Notes: generated by a model from the sequence alone, not told the origin. A DNA stretch of 47,500 nt from Exiguobacterium acetylicum DSM 20416 (GCF_000702605.1 NZ_JNIR01000001.1:1-47500); one strand, 5' to 3'; positions 1 through 8,729 are shown, counted from the first letter of the stretch. A program made the numbers and translations.

Positions 1-311
1 GGTTCGTGACTTCGCGGATCAGTGCGCTCGTCGGAAACGAAGCGTTCTACATGTTACAAGAAGGACTCGGAACACCAGAAGAGATCGATAAAGCGATCAA
101 ACTCGGCTTAAACTATCCGATGGGACCATTCGAACTCGGGGACTTGGTCGGACTCGATACTCGACTCCATAACTTAAAGTATCTGCATGAGAAGCTCGGC
201 GAAAAATACCGTCCGGCACCACTACTCGAACAGTATGTCAAAGCGGGTCGACTCGGTCGTAAAACAGGTCGTGGCGTCTATGACTATACGAATCGTGAGG
301 TGACATCATGA
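1..311 (+). CDS. 3-hydroxyacyl-CoA dehydrogenase, C-terminal part (5' truncated by window edge)
   Basis: This is the C-terminal all-helical dimerisation domain of an NAD-dependent 3-hydroxybutyryl/3-hydroxyadipyl-CoA dehydrogenase; the Rossmann domain lies outside the window. The frame is open from the first base and reads GF-VTSRISALVGNEA, the usual junction after the catalytic region. PMGPFELGDLVGLD and the closing GRKTGRGVYDY are family hallmarks. The GTG at 6 is internal, not a start. The stop overlaps the next gene's ATG by four bases, so the two are translationally coupled. With a PaaJ-like thiolase, an enoyl-CoA hydratase and PaaX downstream, I infer a PaaH/PaaC-type role in late phenylacetate degradation, but a general butyryl-CoA pathway enzyme cannot be excluded. 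Unlike its neighbours this portion carries no frameshift. Confidence 0.85.
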   Translation, partial: FVTSRISALVGNEAFYMLQEGLGTPEEIDKAIKLGLNYPMGPFELGDLVGLDTRLHNLKYLHEKLGEKYRPAPLLEQYVKAGRLGRKTGRGVYDYTNREVTS

Positions 312-1515
312 GACGTGTCGCTATCATCGATGCCGTTCGGACACCGATCGGTCGCTATAACGGCGCGTTGCGTCAGGTTCGTCCAGATGACTTAGGAGCA
401 CGTGTCATCGAAGCATTGCTTGAACGTAATCCACAAGTCGATCCGAAGACGATCGAGGAAGTCATTTTCGGCAATGCGAATCAGGCGGGAGAAGACAATC
501 GTAACGTCGCCCGGATGTCTGGACTACTAGCTGGTCTACCGGTCGAAGTCACCGGTACGACGATCAATCGCTTATGTGGATCAGGACTCGATGCTGTCAT
601 CGCGGCAGCGCGGGGAATTGCCTTAGGTGAAGGCGATATCTATATCGCTGGTGGAACGGAAAGCATGACGCGTGCACCATTCGTTCTCGCGAAGCCGGAT
701 CAAGCCAACCCACGTGGCAATCAGACGATGTACGATACGACGATTGGTTGGCGTTTCGTCAATGATCGTTTAGCAGATCAATACGGAACGGATTCGATGC
801 CGGAAACAGCTGAGAACGTCGCCCGTCAGTACGGCATCTCGCGCGAAGCACAGGATGACTTTGCGTTTGAGAGCCAGCAACGCGCAAAACAAGCGATCGA
901 GGCAAATCGCTTTACTGAGGAACTAGTTGCGGTCACGCAGACGGACCGGAAAGGTAACGTCAGCGTCTTCGACCGCGATGAACATCCCCGTCCTGAGACG
1001 ACGCGTGAGAAACTGTCGACGCTTCGTCCGTTATTCCCGAACGGTACCGTGACAGCGGGAAATTGCATCTGGCGTCAACGACGGTGCGTCGCGCTGTTAT
1101 TGATGAGTGAAGAAAAAGCGAAGGCACTCGGTTTGACACCTCTCGGGTATTATCGAGCGAGTGCGACAGCAGGGGTCGAACCTGCCGATCATGGGCATTG
1201 GACCGATCGACGCGACAAAAAAAGTCCTCCGGCGGGCAGGGTTGACGGTCGAACAGCTCGATCAGATCGAGTTAAACGAAGCCTTTGCGGCTCAAAGTCT
1301 TGCTTGTATCGAAGTACTTGGTCTACCGACAGAAAAAGTCAACGTCAATGGCGGAGCGATCGCCTTCGGTCATCCACTCGTGCAAGTGGTGCTCGGATTT
1401 TGACGACATTATTGCATGAGATGCGCCGGACGAACCGGACGTATGGTCTTGCGACGATGTGTGTCGAGTCGGACAAGGGATTGCCCTCGTCGTCGATCGG
1501 GAGGGACTCATATGA
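308..1515 (+). pseudogene. paaJ: paaJ/pcaF-type beta-ketoadipyl-CoA (acetyl-CoA) thiolase, five frameshifts
   Basis: This encodes a degradative thiolase that cleaves 3-oxoadipyl-CoA or acetoacetyl-CoA. The N-terminal third is intact: MRRVAIIDAVRTPIGRY, QAGEDNRNVARMSG, the nucleophile Cys in NRLCGSGLD, GGTESMTRAPFV and YDTTIGWRF, a combination typical of PaaJ/PcaF. The rest is recovered only by changing frame: an extra base near 1062 (before ASGVNDGAS), a missing base near 1092, an extra base near 1187 (before [11 protein letters not shown]), a missing G near 1382 in HPLGASGAR, and a missing G near 1466 in CVGVGQG. Correcting all five gives about 402 residues, the normal family length, with a TGA at 1513-1515. 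Catalytic His (GHPLG) and Cys (MCVG) are restored. No substitution-type stop is needed, so sequencing error is as likely as real decay. Confidence 0.8.
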
Positions 1516-2287
1516 TTCACTTAGAACGAGAAGGCTATTATCGCGATCGTCCGGATTTGATCGCCCGGAACGCTTAAACTGTTCTCCGATTACCCGACGC
1601 TTGTCGCCTTGCAGGAACAAGTCGATGCGTTGTCGGTCGACTCGGAAGCCGCGGGTCGTCCTGTTCACCGGAACCGGTAAAGCTTTCCAGTGCAGGCCGC
1701 CGATTTAAAAGAACGCGTGCAGTTTAATGAAGAAGAAGGTCCGACGTAATGTCCTTGCGATTCGCAACGTCTTCACGTCGATCGCACAATTACCCCAACC
1801 GACCAATCGCTGCCGTCAATGGGCACGCGCTCGGTGGTGGCTTTGAATGGATCCTTGCCTGTGATTTCCGCTTTCTCGTCGAGGATGCCCTCGTCGGGTT
1901 GACGGAGACTAGCTTCGGAATCATTCCTGGGGCTGGCGGAACACAACGCTTGCCGCGATTGATTGGGGAGACACGGGCGAAGGAATTGATCTTCACAGCG
2001 AAAAAAATCGATGCGATGACGGCAGAACGTTACGGACTCGCGACCGCTGTCGTCGCCCGGGAAGCGTTGATGACGACGTGTCTTGAGTTTGCCCATCAAA
2101 TGTACAAAACGGTCCATCGCCTTGCGTCAAGCGAAGCGAGCGATTGATCAAGGGCGGGATGTCTCGCTCGAACGAGGAACTACAGCTCGAAACGGAAGCC
2201 TATGAAGTCGTCATCCCGACCGCAGATCGTCAGGAAGCGCTACAAGCCTTCGCTGAAAAACGGGCACCACGCTTTGAAGGAAGATGA
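1512..2287 (+). pseudogene. enoyl-CoA hydratase/isomerase (paaF/paaG-type), multiple frameshifts
   Basis: This is a crotonase-superfamily hydratase. The start overlaps the thiolase stop (ATGA). Piecing frames together gives MIHLEREG, IIAIVRIDRPERLN, VVLFTGTGKAFSAGADLKE (first oxyanion-hole segment), IAAVNGHALGGGFE (second oxyanion-hole segment), GLTETSFGIIPGAGGTQRLPR (catalytic Glu region) and a C terminus ending at the TGA at 2285-2287. Total length is about 258 codons, as usual for the family. I count roughly nine or ten single-base indels, densest in 1536-1810 and again near 2110-2185; the piece from about 1803 to 2110 reads cleanly. Context suggests a 2,3-dehydroadipyl-CoA hydratase, but the subfamily is not certain. 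Confidence 0.75.
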
Positions 2288-2361
2288 GGATGGTCGACGT
2301 TTGAAATTAACCGTATACTAACGATTACACACTATGAACGACTGAAGAGAGAGTGAATACC

Positions 2362-3248
2362 ATGAGTGCGAACACCCAATCAATGATTTTTACGATTTTA
2401 CGGCGATTATATCCGGCATTACGGCAATCACATCTGGGTCGGGAGTTTAATTCGACTCGTCAAAGAGTTCGGACATAACGAACAAGCCGTTCGGGTCGCG
2501 GTATCCCGAGTGGTTAAACAAGGCTGGCTCGTCTCTGAGAAGCAAGGAAGTAAAAGTTTCTATTCGTTGACGCCACGTGGAGTGAAGCGAATGGAGGAAG
2601 CCGCGCGCCGGATCTATAAATCAACACCGCACGACTGGGACGGGAAGTGGCGGACGCTGATGTACACGATTCCCGAGGATAAGCGACAAATTCGCGACGA
2701 GCTTCGTAAAGAACTGACGTGGAGTGGGTTTGGCAACTTATCGAACGGGGTCTGGATTTCACCGAACCCGCTTGAAAAAGAGGCGGAACGATTGATTGAA
2801 GCATACGAAATCGAAGAGTATGTCGATTTCTTTGTCGGTGAATACCATGGTCCAAAACAGGACCAATCCCTCGTCGAGCGTGCGTTTCCGCTAGAGGAAT
2901 TGCAGGAACGTTACGAGACGTTCATCACGGATTATAGCCGGCAATACATCGTCCATCAGAGTCAGCTCCAACTCGGAGAAATGACGGATGAACAGTGTTT
3001 CGTCGAACGGACGATGCTCGTGCATGAGTACCGGAAGTTCCTTTTCACGGATCCGGGATTACCGCAGGAACTGTTACCAGATGCTTGGAGCGGACACCAT
3101 GCGGCGCTCTTGTTCGAACAGTATTACCGATTGCTCGCACAGCCAGCGAGTCGGTTCTTCGAATCAAATCTTTGAAGAGACGCACGATGTGTCACAACGC
3201 AGTGCTTCGTACGACGCAGCGGAACACCCGCTGTTTGCGGAGCGATAA
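2362..3248 (+). pseudogene. paaX: PaaX family transcriptional repressor, two frameshifts
   Basis: This is the phenylacetyl-CoA-responsive repressor of phenylacetate catabolism. The ATG at 2362 begins NTQSMIFTI. One extra T near 2398 then shifts the frame to YGDYIRHYGNHIWVG and the winged helix (LVKEFGHNEQAVRVAVSRVVKQGWL), followed by the PaaX-type central domain (TMLVHEYRKF..DPGLPQELLPDAW). A second shift near 3165 separates RFFES from the tail IFEETHDVSQRSASYD, ending at 3248. With both corrected the protein is about 295 residues, the expected PaaX length. It follows the hydratase by about 75 bases and is the likely local regulator. In E. coli paaX is next to paaY, and here too a hexapeptide-repeat gene follows, but converging. 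Confidence 0.8.
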
Positions 3249-3263
3249 GAACAATACATGAAA

Positions 3264-3296
3264 GAGCGGGACGGATCAGTTGATCCGCCCCGCATT
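3264..3296. terminator. bidirectional hairpin between paaX and the gamma-CA-like gene
   Basis: Inverted repeat GCGGGaCGGATCA / TGATCCGccCCGC lies between two convergent genes. The T-rich tail is weak on either strand (CTCTTTC on the minus strand), so termination is inferred mainly from position and stem strength. Confidence 0.5.
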
Positions 3297-3300
3297 CGTG

Positions 3301-3841
3301 TCATTCAGATGTATTCTGTTCAGCTGATTCTGCGAGGATGTTTCGGAAGGCATATCCTTTATCGACGTAAGAATCAATCGACTCCTGAATCATCGCGAGA
3401 TCTGCTTCTGTTAGTTCACGCACGACTTTACCGGGTGAGCCGATGATCAGCGAACGCGGGTGGGAAAACTTTTCCCGACGGAATCAACGTATTCGCCCCG
3501 ATGATGCATTCTTCACCGATGTCTGCGTGATCAAGAACGGTTGCACCCATTCCGACGATCGAACGACGTCCGATTTTGCAACCGTGTAAAATCGCGTTAT
3601 GTCCGACCGTCACTTCATCTTCAATGACGACGGGTGCCCCTTCATAGAGATGAATCGTCGCGTTGTCCTGGATACTGCATCGTTTCCCAATCGTAATCGG
3701 TCCTTCGTCACCGCGTAAGACAGCGTTGAACCAGACGGTAGACTCGGAACCGATCGTCACGTCTCCGATCAGATAAGCACCAGGAGCGATGAATACATCG
3801 GAGGCGACGTTCGGATGAATCGATTGATACGGAATTTTCAT
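3301..3841 (-). pseudogene. gamma-carbonic anhydrase / PaaY-like hexapeptide-repeat protein, one frameshift
   Basis: This is a left-handed beta-helix protein of the gamma-carbonic anhydrase family (like Bacillus YtoA and E. coli PaaY). Hexapeptide repeats run through the protein (LIGDVTIG, ITIGKRCSI, VVIEDEVTVGHNAILHGC). The three metal-ligand histidines are present at residues 64, 81 and 86. The reading frame as written stops after GKVFPPAF at 3428, but an indel at the A/T homopolymers near 3466 hides the conserved tail PRSLIIGSPGKVVRELTEAD, which continues to a TGA at 3301-3303, giving the usual length of about 180 residues. The neighbouring paaX makes a PaaY-type thioesterase role possible; a metal-dependent housekeeping role is equally plausible. 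This is the last gene affected by the indel cluster. Confidence 0.75.
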
Positions 3842-3932
3842 AACAGAATGACCTCGTTTCTATAATAAGATGAATTACTATTCATTCCATATCAGTATAG
3901 CATGTGCGTGAAGGCGAGAACGGAGGGAAGAC

Positions 3933-4871
3933 ATGTTTCCGATTTGTGAGATCTTTAAAATTCGGTATCCTTTGATCCAAGGAGGAATGGGTAACATTAG
4001 TCATGCGGCACTCACGGCAGCGGTGTCGAATGCCGGAGGACTCGGAACGCTCGGGTGCGGGACATTGTCGGTCGATGAAGTGGCGTCGCGGATCCACGAG
4101 ACACGAATGCTGACGGATCAACCATTTGCCTTGAATATCGCGATTCGGGTGTCTCCCTATACGGAAGCACTGATTGATCTCGCGATTGCAGAAAAGGTCC
4201 CGGTCGTCTCCTTGTCGGCCGGAAACCCGGCTCCGTACATAGAGCGACTTCAAGCTGCCGGCATCAAAACTATCGCCGTCGTCGCCTCGGTCAAACAGGC
4301 GTTAAAGGCAGAACAGGCAGGTGCTGATGTACTCGTAGCGGAGGGAGTTGAAGCGGCAGGCATCAATTCGCCGCTCGAGTTAACGACGCTGACCTTGATT
4401 CCGCAGCTCGTCGACCGGGTCAACCTTCCCGTCCTTGCAGCGGGTGGAATCGGTGACGGTCGTGGACTGGCAGCTGTTCTGTTACTTGGTGCGGCTGGCG
4501 CCCAACTCGGAACACGGTTGATCGCGACGGAAGAGGCGAAGGTTCATTCGGCATACAAGGCGCACTTAATGGAGGCGACCGATACCGATACACGCATCAT
4601 CGGACGTTCCGTCGGATTCGTCCGACGTGTCCTTGATGGTCCTTACGTCGAACGACTCACAGCAGAGACACCTGCTGCTTTTCTCGATCAGACGAATGAG
4701 TCGTATCATATCAGAGGTGCTCTTGAGGGCGATGAGGAGAAAGGGTATGTCAACGCTGGACTGGTTGCGGGATTGATTCATGACGTGCCGACTGTTGCGG
4801 AGTTGTTTACGCGCATGATGACGGAAGCAGAGGAACAGCTGAAACAAACGACGACTCGTTTTACGACATGA
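3933..4871 (+). CDS. nitronate monooxygenase (2-nitropropane dioxygenase family)
   Basis: This is an FMN-dependent TIM-barrel enzyme of the NMO/FabK-like family, 312 residues, with a GGAGGG-type site upstream of the ATG. The N-terminal IRYPLIQGGMGNISHAALTAA, AVSNAGGLGTLGCG and VLAAGGIGDGRGLAAVL (phosphate-binding Gly loop) are diagnostic, and LGAAGAQLGTRLIAT follows. Such enzymes oxidise toxic alkyl nitronates using O2. The AEGVEAAG segment resembles the bacterial class II nitronate monooxygenases more than FabK enoyl reductases, but the distinction is by eye. It stands alone, diverging from the gamma-CA-like gene across about 90 bases and followed by a hairpin terminator. Confidence 0.8.
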   Translation: MFPICEIFKIRYPLIQGGMGNISHAALTAAVSNAGGLGTLGCGTLSVDEVASRIHETRMLTDQPFALNIAIRVSPYTEALIDLAIAEKVPVVSLSAGNPAPYIERLQAAGIKTIAVVASVKQALKAEQAGADVLVAEGVEAAGINSPLELTTLTLIPQLVDRVNLPVLAAGGIGDGRGLAAVLLLGAAGAQLGTRLIATEEAKVHSAYKAHLMEATDTDTRIIGRSVGFVRRVLDGPYVERLTAETPAAFLDQTNESYHIRGALEGDEEKGYVNAGLVAGLIHDVPTVAELFTRMMTEAEEQLKQTTTRFTT

Positions 4872-4885
4872 GCATATAGTGAGGG

Positions 4886-4919
4886 ACCCGTGATTCCACT
4901 TGTGGACAGCGGGTTTTTT
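4886..4919 (+). terminator. rho-independent terminator after the nitronate monooxygenase
   Basis: ACCCG / CGGGT with an inner CCAC-TT-GTGG stem is followed by six Ts. Confidence 0.7.
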
Positions 4920-5008
4920 CATGTTTTTTTGAAAATGGGACATTTGTCCTTTTCAAGTAGGGCACGAGTAAGGTCTACTCTAGTGTAGAGATTAAAGGAG
5001 GAGATGAC

Positions 5009-5437
5009 GTGCAAGGAGTCGTGTTTGCTTTGATGAGCGGTCTGTTCATCGCCCTGCAAGGCATATTCAATGCGCGCCTTGCGACAGGCGTCGGACCGTG
5101 GTTGTCCGTATTGATCGTCCACTTTGTGGGTTTGATGGGTTGTTTAGTCATTTACAGTTTCGTACGAGACCGGAAAATCGGTGGCTTCCGTCAGTTACCG
5201 TGGATTTATGCGAGCGGTGGTTTGATTGGCGTGCTAGTCGTCGTAACGGAACTCACAGCAATCCAAAAACTCGGGATGACATGGGCGATGTGTCTATTAC
5301 TCGTCGCACAGATTCTATGTGCCTTTCTGATTGATTTAAAAGGATGGTTCGGTGTCTTAAAAAAACAAGGAAATCGTGGTCAGTGGGTTGGTGTGGGTCT
5401 CATGCTTGCGGGAGTTGCGATTTTCTCACTTGTCTAA
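5009..5437 (+). CDS. YdcZ/DUF606-type small DMT transporter (first copy)
   Basis: This is a 142-residue membrane protein with about five hydrophobic segments, matching the half-size drug/metabolite-transporter family formerly DUF606 (YdcZ). It uses GTG as start, placed by an AAAGGAGG site seven bases upstream. Typical family motifs are FIALQGIFNARLA at the N terminus and the WFG segment before the last helix. Substrate unknown. It is followed after 14 bases by a Crp/Fnr regulator and then by a second gene of the same family, so the pair may act as a heterodimer. Confidence 0.75.
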   Translation: MQGVVFALMSGLFIALQGIFNARLATGVGPWLSVLIVHFVGLMGCLVIYSFVRDRKIGGFRQLPWIYASGGLIGVLVVVTELTAIQKLGMTWAMCLLLVAQILCAFLIDLKGWFGVLKKQGNRGQWVGVGLMLAGVAIFSLV

Positions 5438-5451
5438 AGGGGGGAATGAAC

Positions 5452-6120
5452 ATGGAAACCGTCATTCAACAGTATGGACTGGATACGATTTTGACGGAAG
5501 AGACGCGCGCTTGGTTGCGTCAAGAAACCTTCCAAAAAGGAGAACTCCTCTGTACGACAGGGGCATCGATTGACCGGATGTACTTCATCGTCGCAGGCAA
5601 GGTCAAGATTTCTGCTGCCTCGTCAGAAGGGAAACAACGGATTCTGCGATTCAAGACACCTCTGACGGTGATTGGTGACGCCGAATTCATCAATGAACGG
5701 GAAGTGTTGAATACGGTCGAAGCGGTGACCGACGTCGAGGTGTTGAGCGTGCCATATGCGATTTTACGCGAGCACAATACGACGAACGTCTTTCTGCAAT
5801 TCCTATTACGGACGATCACAGCAAAATGGTATGCCGACTCGAAATCAGCATCGCACCATGTGTTGTATACCGTCGAGGAGCGATTTGCGGGATATTTGTT
5901 GTCGATCGCTTCTGAAGCCAGTGACAGTTTATTTTATCAGGAGATGCGGACGTCGAACTTACATGACGTCGCTGACTGGCTTGGAACGAGTTATCGTCAT
6001 CTCAACCGTATCATCACGAAATTATGTGAAGAAGAGATTCTCGTTCGACGACGCGGGAAAATCATCATCGTCGATCTGGAGCGGATTCGCGAGAAGGCGA
6101 ACGGTAACAGCTATGAGTAA
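5452..6120 (+). CDS. Crp/Fnr family transcriptional regulator (YeiL-like)
   Basis: This 222-residue regulator has an N-terminal cyclic-nucleotide-binding fold (about residues 15-125; FQKGELLCTTGASIDRMYFIVAGKVKI) and a C-terminal winged helix (SNLHDVADWLGTSYRHLNRII, about residues 165-195). There is no N-terminal Cys cluster, so it is not an oxygen-sensing Fnr. I chose the ATG at 5452 because the AAAGGGGGG at 5437-5444 lies at correct distance; the in-frame ATG at 5446 is too close. It sits between two YdcZ-like transporter genes on the same strand, which suggests it controls them. The effector is not evident. Confidence 0.8.
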   Translation: METVIQQYGLDTILTEETRAWLRQETFQKGELLCTTGASIDRMYFIVAGKVKISAASSEGKQRILRFKTPLTVIGDAEFINEREVLNTVEAVTDVEVLSVPYAILREHNTTNVFLQFLLRTITAKWYADSKSASHHVLYTVEERFAGYLLSIASEASDSLFYQEMRTSNLHDVADWLGTSYRHLNRIITKLCEEEILVRRRGKIIIVDLERIREKANGNSYE

Positions 6121-6132
6121 GGAGGAACGAAC

Positions 6133-6615
6133 ATGGTAATGGGCATCGTGTGTGCCGTGTTGGCAGGGATGTTGATCAGTTTACAGACGGTACTGAATGC
6201 TCGGATGAGTGACGCGTTCGGTGCATGGGCGACAACGACGCTGGTCTTCTTCGTCGGTTTCGTCGGAGCAAGTGTCACCTATGTCCTGTTTCGTGGTGGA
6301 ACGATTGGGCAAATCCAAAACGTATCGCCGCTCTATTGGTTCGGCGGACTCGTCGGTGTTGGTGTCGTCTTTTGTGTCATGCGTGGAATTCAGTTGCTTG
6401 GTCCATCCGTCGCGATTTCTGTCGTTCTGATTTCGCAGTTAAGCTTTGCTCTCGCTGTCGATACGTTCGGTTGGTTCGGTTTACCACAAATTGATTTATC
6501 GTTCGGTCAGCTCATCGGTCTCGCCGTCATGGTATGCGGGATCTTTGTCTTGAAGCGGTATCAAGTCGTAGCACCAGAAGAGAAGGCGAAGGATCAGGTA
6601 GAACGTGTTTCATAA
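6133..6615 (+). CDS. YdcZ/DUF606-type small DMT transporter (second copy)
   Basis: This 160-residue integral membrane protein is homologous to the one at 5009: it shares the opening (LISLQTVLNARMSDAFG against FIALQGIFNARLATGVG), several hydrophobic segments and a WFG motif in the fourth. An AAGGAGG site precedes the ATG. It lies 12 bases after the Crp/Fnr regulator and is followed by a terminator, so 5009-6615 is a three-gene operon. Paired half-size DMT proteins often form one transporter; what this pair moves cannot be read from the sequence. Confidence 0.75.
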   Translation: MVMGIVCAVLAGMLISLQTVLNARMSDAFGAWATTTLVFFVGFVGASVTYVLFRGGTIGQIQNVSPLYWFGGLVGVGVVFCVMRGIQLLGPSVAISVVLISQLSFALAVDTFGWFGLPQIDLSFGQLIGLAVMVCGIFVLKRYQVVAPEEKAKDQVERVS

Positions 6616-6634
6616 TAATCGAATGCAGAATGAG

Positions 6635-6665
6635 GACAGTGGAATTTCAATCCACTGTCTTTTTT
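6635..6665 (+). terminator. terminator of the DUF606-Crp-DUF606 operon
   Basis: GACAGTGGA / TCCACTGTC hairpin is followed by six Ts. Confidence 0.85.
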
Positions 6666-6667
6666 GA

Positions 6668-7888
6668 CTAGTCTTCTACTTGAATAATACGTTTTCTGAA
6701 ATAGAGTGAGAAAACAAGGATAAGAAGACCACTGTACAACATGATCGTCGTGATCGAAACGTGAAACGACAGTAAAAACGAGAGGAGCGCGTAAGATAAT
6801 GGAACGAGACCGTTTGACGCTGCGTTGACGACACTCATGACACGTCCCATCGTCTGTTCCGCACACTGAGACTGGATGAACGTAATGAAGCGAATATTGA
6901 TGATCGAAGAAAGGACACCAAGTGATAAAAGGATGATCAGGTACAACAACATCTGCTGGGCTTGGCTAAGCAGGAAGAGAAGCAGACCTAAGGCACCAAT
7001 CAATCGGACCGATGAGGTAAGCTTAATTTCTTTCATCTGCGCAAAACCACTCCAGAGCGCCCCTCCGAGCATTCCCATTTGATAAGCCCCTTGCATATAA
7101 CTTAAATCCATCGCACTTCCCTGAAGCACATCATGAACGAGTAGTGGAATTCCGAGTAAGAGTGGTCCAAAGAAAAAGAAATTGACACAGATGATAAGAA
7201 AAAGTGTCTGCTTGAGTTGCTGAAAGTGAAAGACGTAATGCAGCCCTTCTTTTAGTTCGAAGAGCGCTGAATGCTGAAGCGATCGCTTGATCTTAGATTC
7301 ACGAATACCATACGTGAAAAGAAGTGTCAGACAGAGTGTCCCGAAAATCACAAGAAAGACGTACGAGTAAGAGGAATAGCTGAGGATGACTCCACCAAGA
7401 ATCGGACCTGAAAAAAGGGCGATTTGATTAGATGTCTGAATCAGTGAATTGGCTTTAGTGAGCTGTTCTTTCGGAACGAGTGTAGGCAGTAAGGAAGCAT
7501 TCGCCGGCGAAAAAAATGCATCCACACTACCAAACAGCAAGGCGAATCCTAAAATCGTCAGCAACGTAAGCTGATCGGCATGAAGTAAAACGAGAAGACA
7601 AAGAATGAAACTGATCCGTAGACCGCTCGAGATACGCATGATCGTTGAACGTTTATAGCGATCGGATAAGACGCCACCGAATAACATGAGAAAAATACGG
7701 GGTAACAAGGTAGCCATGAGGACGAATCCAAGATAGGATGCTTGGTTTAACGTATGGATGACATACCATTGTTCAACAAACAGATACATCGATAACGAAA
7801 GGGCAGAGCACATACCGGACCCCCATAAAAATAAAAAGGATCGATTTTTAAACAGCGAGTGTTGCATATCCATTTCAACAGGTAGCAT
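6668..7888 (-). CDS. MFS transporter
   Basis: This is a 406-residue major facilitator with about twelve hydrophobic segments. The loop between helices 2 and 3 carries a motif A-like GGVLSDRYKRSTIM, and ANSLIQTSNQIALFSGPILGG resembles the motif C region of drug/proton antiporters. The start at 7888 is supported by GGAGGTG seven bases upstream. It lies 14 bases downstream of an ArsR-type regulator on the same strand, forming a regulator-exporter operon. Drug or metabolite export is inferred; the substrate is not known. Confidence 0.8.
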   Translation of the reverse strand: MLPVEMDMQHSLFKNRSFLFLWGSGMCSALSLSMYLFVEQWYVIHTLNQASYLGFVLMATLLPRIFLMLFGGVLSDRYKRSTIMRISSGLRISFILCLLVLLHADQLTLLTILGFALLFGSVDAFFSPANASLLPTLVPKEQLTKANSLIQTSNQIALFSGPILGGVILSYSSYSYVFLVIFGTLCLTLLFTYGIRESKIKRSLQHSALFELKEGLHYVFHFQQLKQTLFLIICVNFFFFGPLLLGIPLLVHDVLQGSAMDLSYMQGAYQMGMLGGALWSGFAQMKEIKLTSSVRLIGALGLLLFLLSQAQQMLLYLIILLSLGVLSSIINIRFITFIQSQCAEQTMGRVMSVVNAASNGLVPLSYALLSFLLSFHVSITTIMLYSGLLILVFSLYFRKRIIQVED

Positions 7889-7902
7889 GGGGCACCTCCG
7901 AT

Positions 7903-8499
7903 TTAAACCTCGTCATTCTCAAACAGTGGTTCATCAATTGCTAAAGCAGTCGTCATGATGTAAAAGTGCTTTTGATCTTTTTCGTCAGGTGGAGACTGTG
8001 TGAACTCGTCTAATAAAGCACGATATTTTGTAGCAAACCGTTGAAAGTCGGCTTCAGACATCGTTAGTTCCTTTTGAAGCGATAAGCTCATCCAGTCCTC
8101 GACGTTCGAAGATACGGGAGCAAAAGCAGCTGTCGGAGCCGTAAGGACGCGTGTCTTTGCCCGGTCGAGTACCTCAAGATACGACTGCCGAGTCGCCTCT
8201 TTTGTCTCGACGAAGTTCAGAAGGTGATCAGCAGGAATGTATCCTCGGGCAATCGCTTGGTAATATTTCAACAAGTTGCCACCCTGTTCTTCTGTCCGGA
8301 CGAGGCGAATTAAGTCATGCTTTTCAAGTTCCCGTACATGATAAAGGACCTTCGCGCGGGATAACGTCAGCAAGTGGGCTAACTGATGCACCGTATGCGG
8401 TTTTTCGACGAGAAACATAAGAATTTTTGTTCGTAATGGATCACTGATCACCTTCAATTGTTCATAGCTGCTCAGTATATGAATCGCTTTTTGTTCCAT
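7903..8499 (-). CDS. ArsR-type winged-helix transcriptional regulator
   Basis: This is a 198-residue DNA-binding protein. Residues about 10-85 form an ArsR-like winged helix (VISDPLRTKILMFLVEKPHTVHQLA, then LSRAKVLYHVRELEKHDLI). The C-terminal half has no metal-binding Cys pair, so sensing of an organic ligand is more likely than metals. An AAAGGAG site precedes the ATG. It is the first gene of an operon with the MFS exporter, and an inverted repeat just upstream is a good candidate for its autoregulatory operator. Confidence 0.8.
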   Translation of the reverse strand: MEQKAIHILSSYEQLKVISDPLRTKILMFLVEKPHTVHQLAHLLTLSRAKVLYHVRELEKHDLIRLVRTEEQGGNLLKYYQAIARGYIPADHLLNFVETKEATRQSYLEVLDRAKTRVLTAPTAAFAPVSSNVEDWMSLSLQKELTMSEADFQRFATKYRALLDEFTQSPPDEKDQKHFYIMTTALAIDEPLFENDEV

Positions 8500-8520
8500 C
8501 CAATCATCTCCTTTTTAACT

Positions 8521-8538
8521 GGTTAATTTTTGTTAACC
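8521..8538. promoter_or_regulatory. candidate operator of the ArsR-type regulator
   Basis: Perfect inverted repeat GGTTAA-N6-TTAACC lies about 20 bases upstream of the regulator start. It overlaps the -10 region of a possible minus-strand promoter (TTTACA-N17-TACGGT). Binding by the regulator is inferred from position. Confidence 0.55.
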
Positions 8539-8618
8539 GTAAAACAAAAGGCTTCATTTGTAAACGATTACAAATTTATGCAAGGGTGACGCAAAGGACA
8601 AAGCAGTTGGTTTACATA

Positions 8619-8701
8619 CAAAAAACTGACTCCAATGACATCTCGGTCATCCTCCACTTTCTACTGGAAAGTAGGGGAAGAACGAGATGCTTGAAATCAG
8701 T
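8619..8701 (-). terminator. long composite hairpin, probable msrA terminator
   Basis: On the minus strand nested pairings ACTGA..TCAGT, CATCTCG..CGAGATG and CTACTTTC..GAAAGTGG form one long interrupted stem ending in six Ts. It lies about 30 bases after the msrA stop. The rest of 8545-8729 shows no gene. Confidence 0.55.
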
Positions 8702-8729
8702 CTCAGCTACTGTGTATGGTTCGAGGTGA

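Noticed and set aside
3258-3446. 62-codon frame on the plus strand after paaX
   Set aside because: It is antisense to the frameshifted C terminus of the gamma-CA-like gene, which accounts for this DNA.
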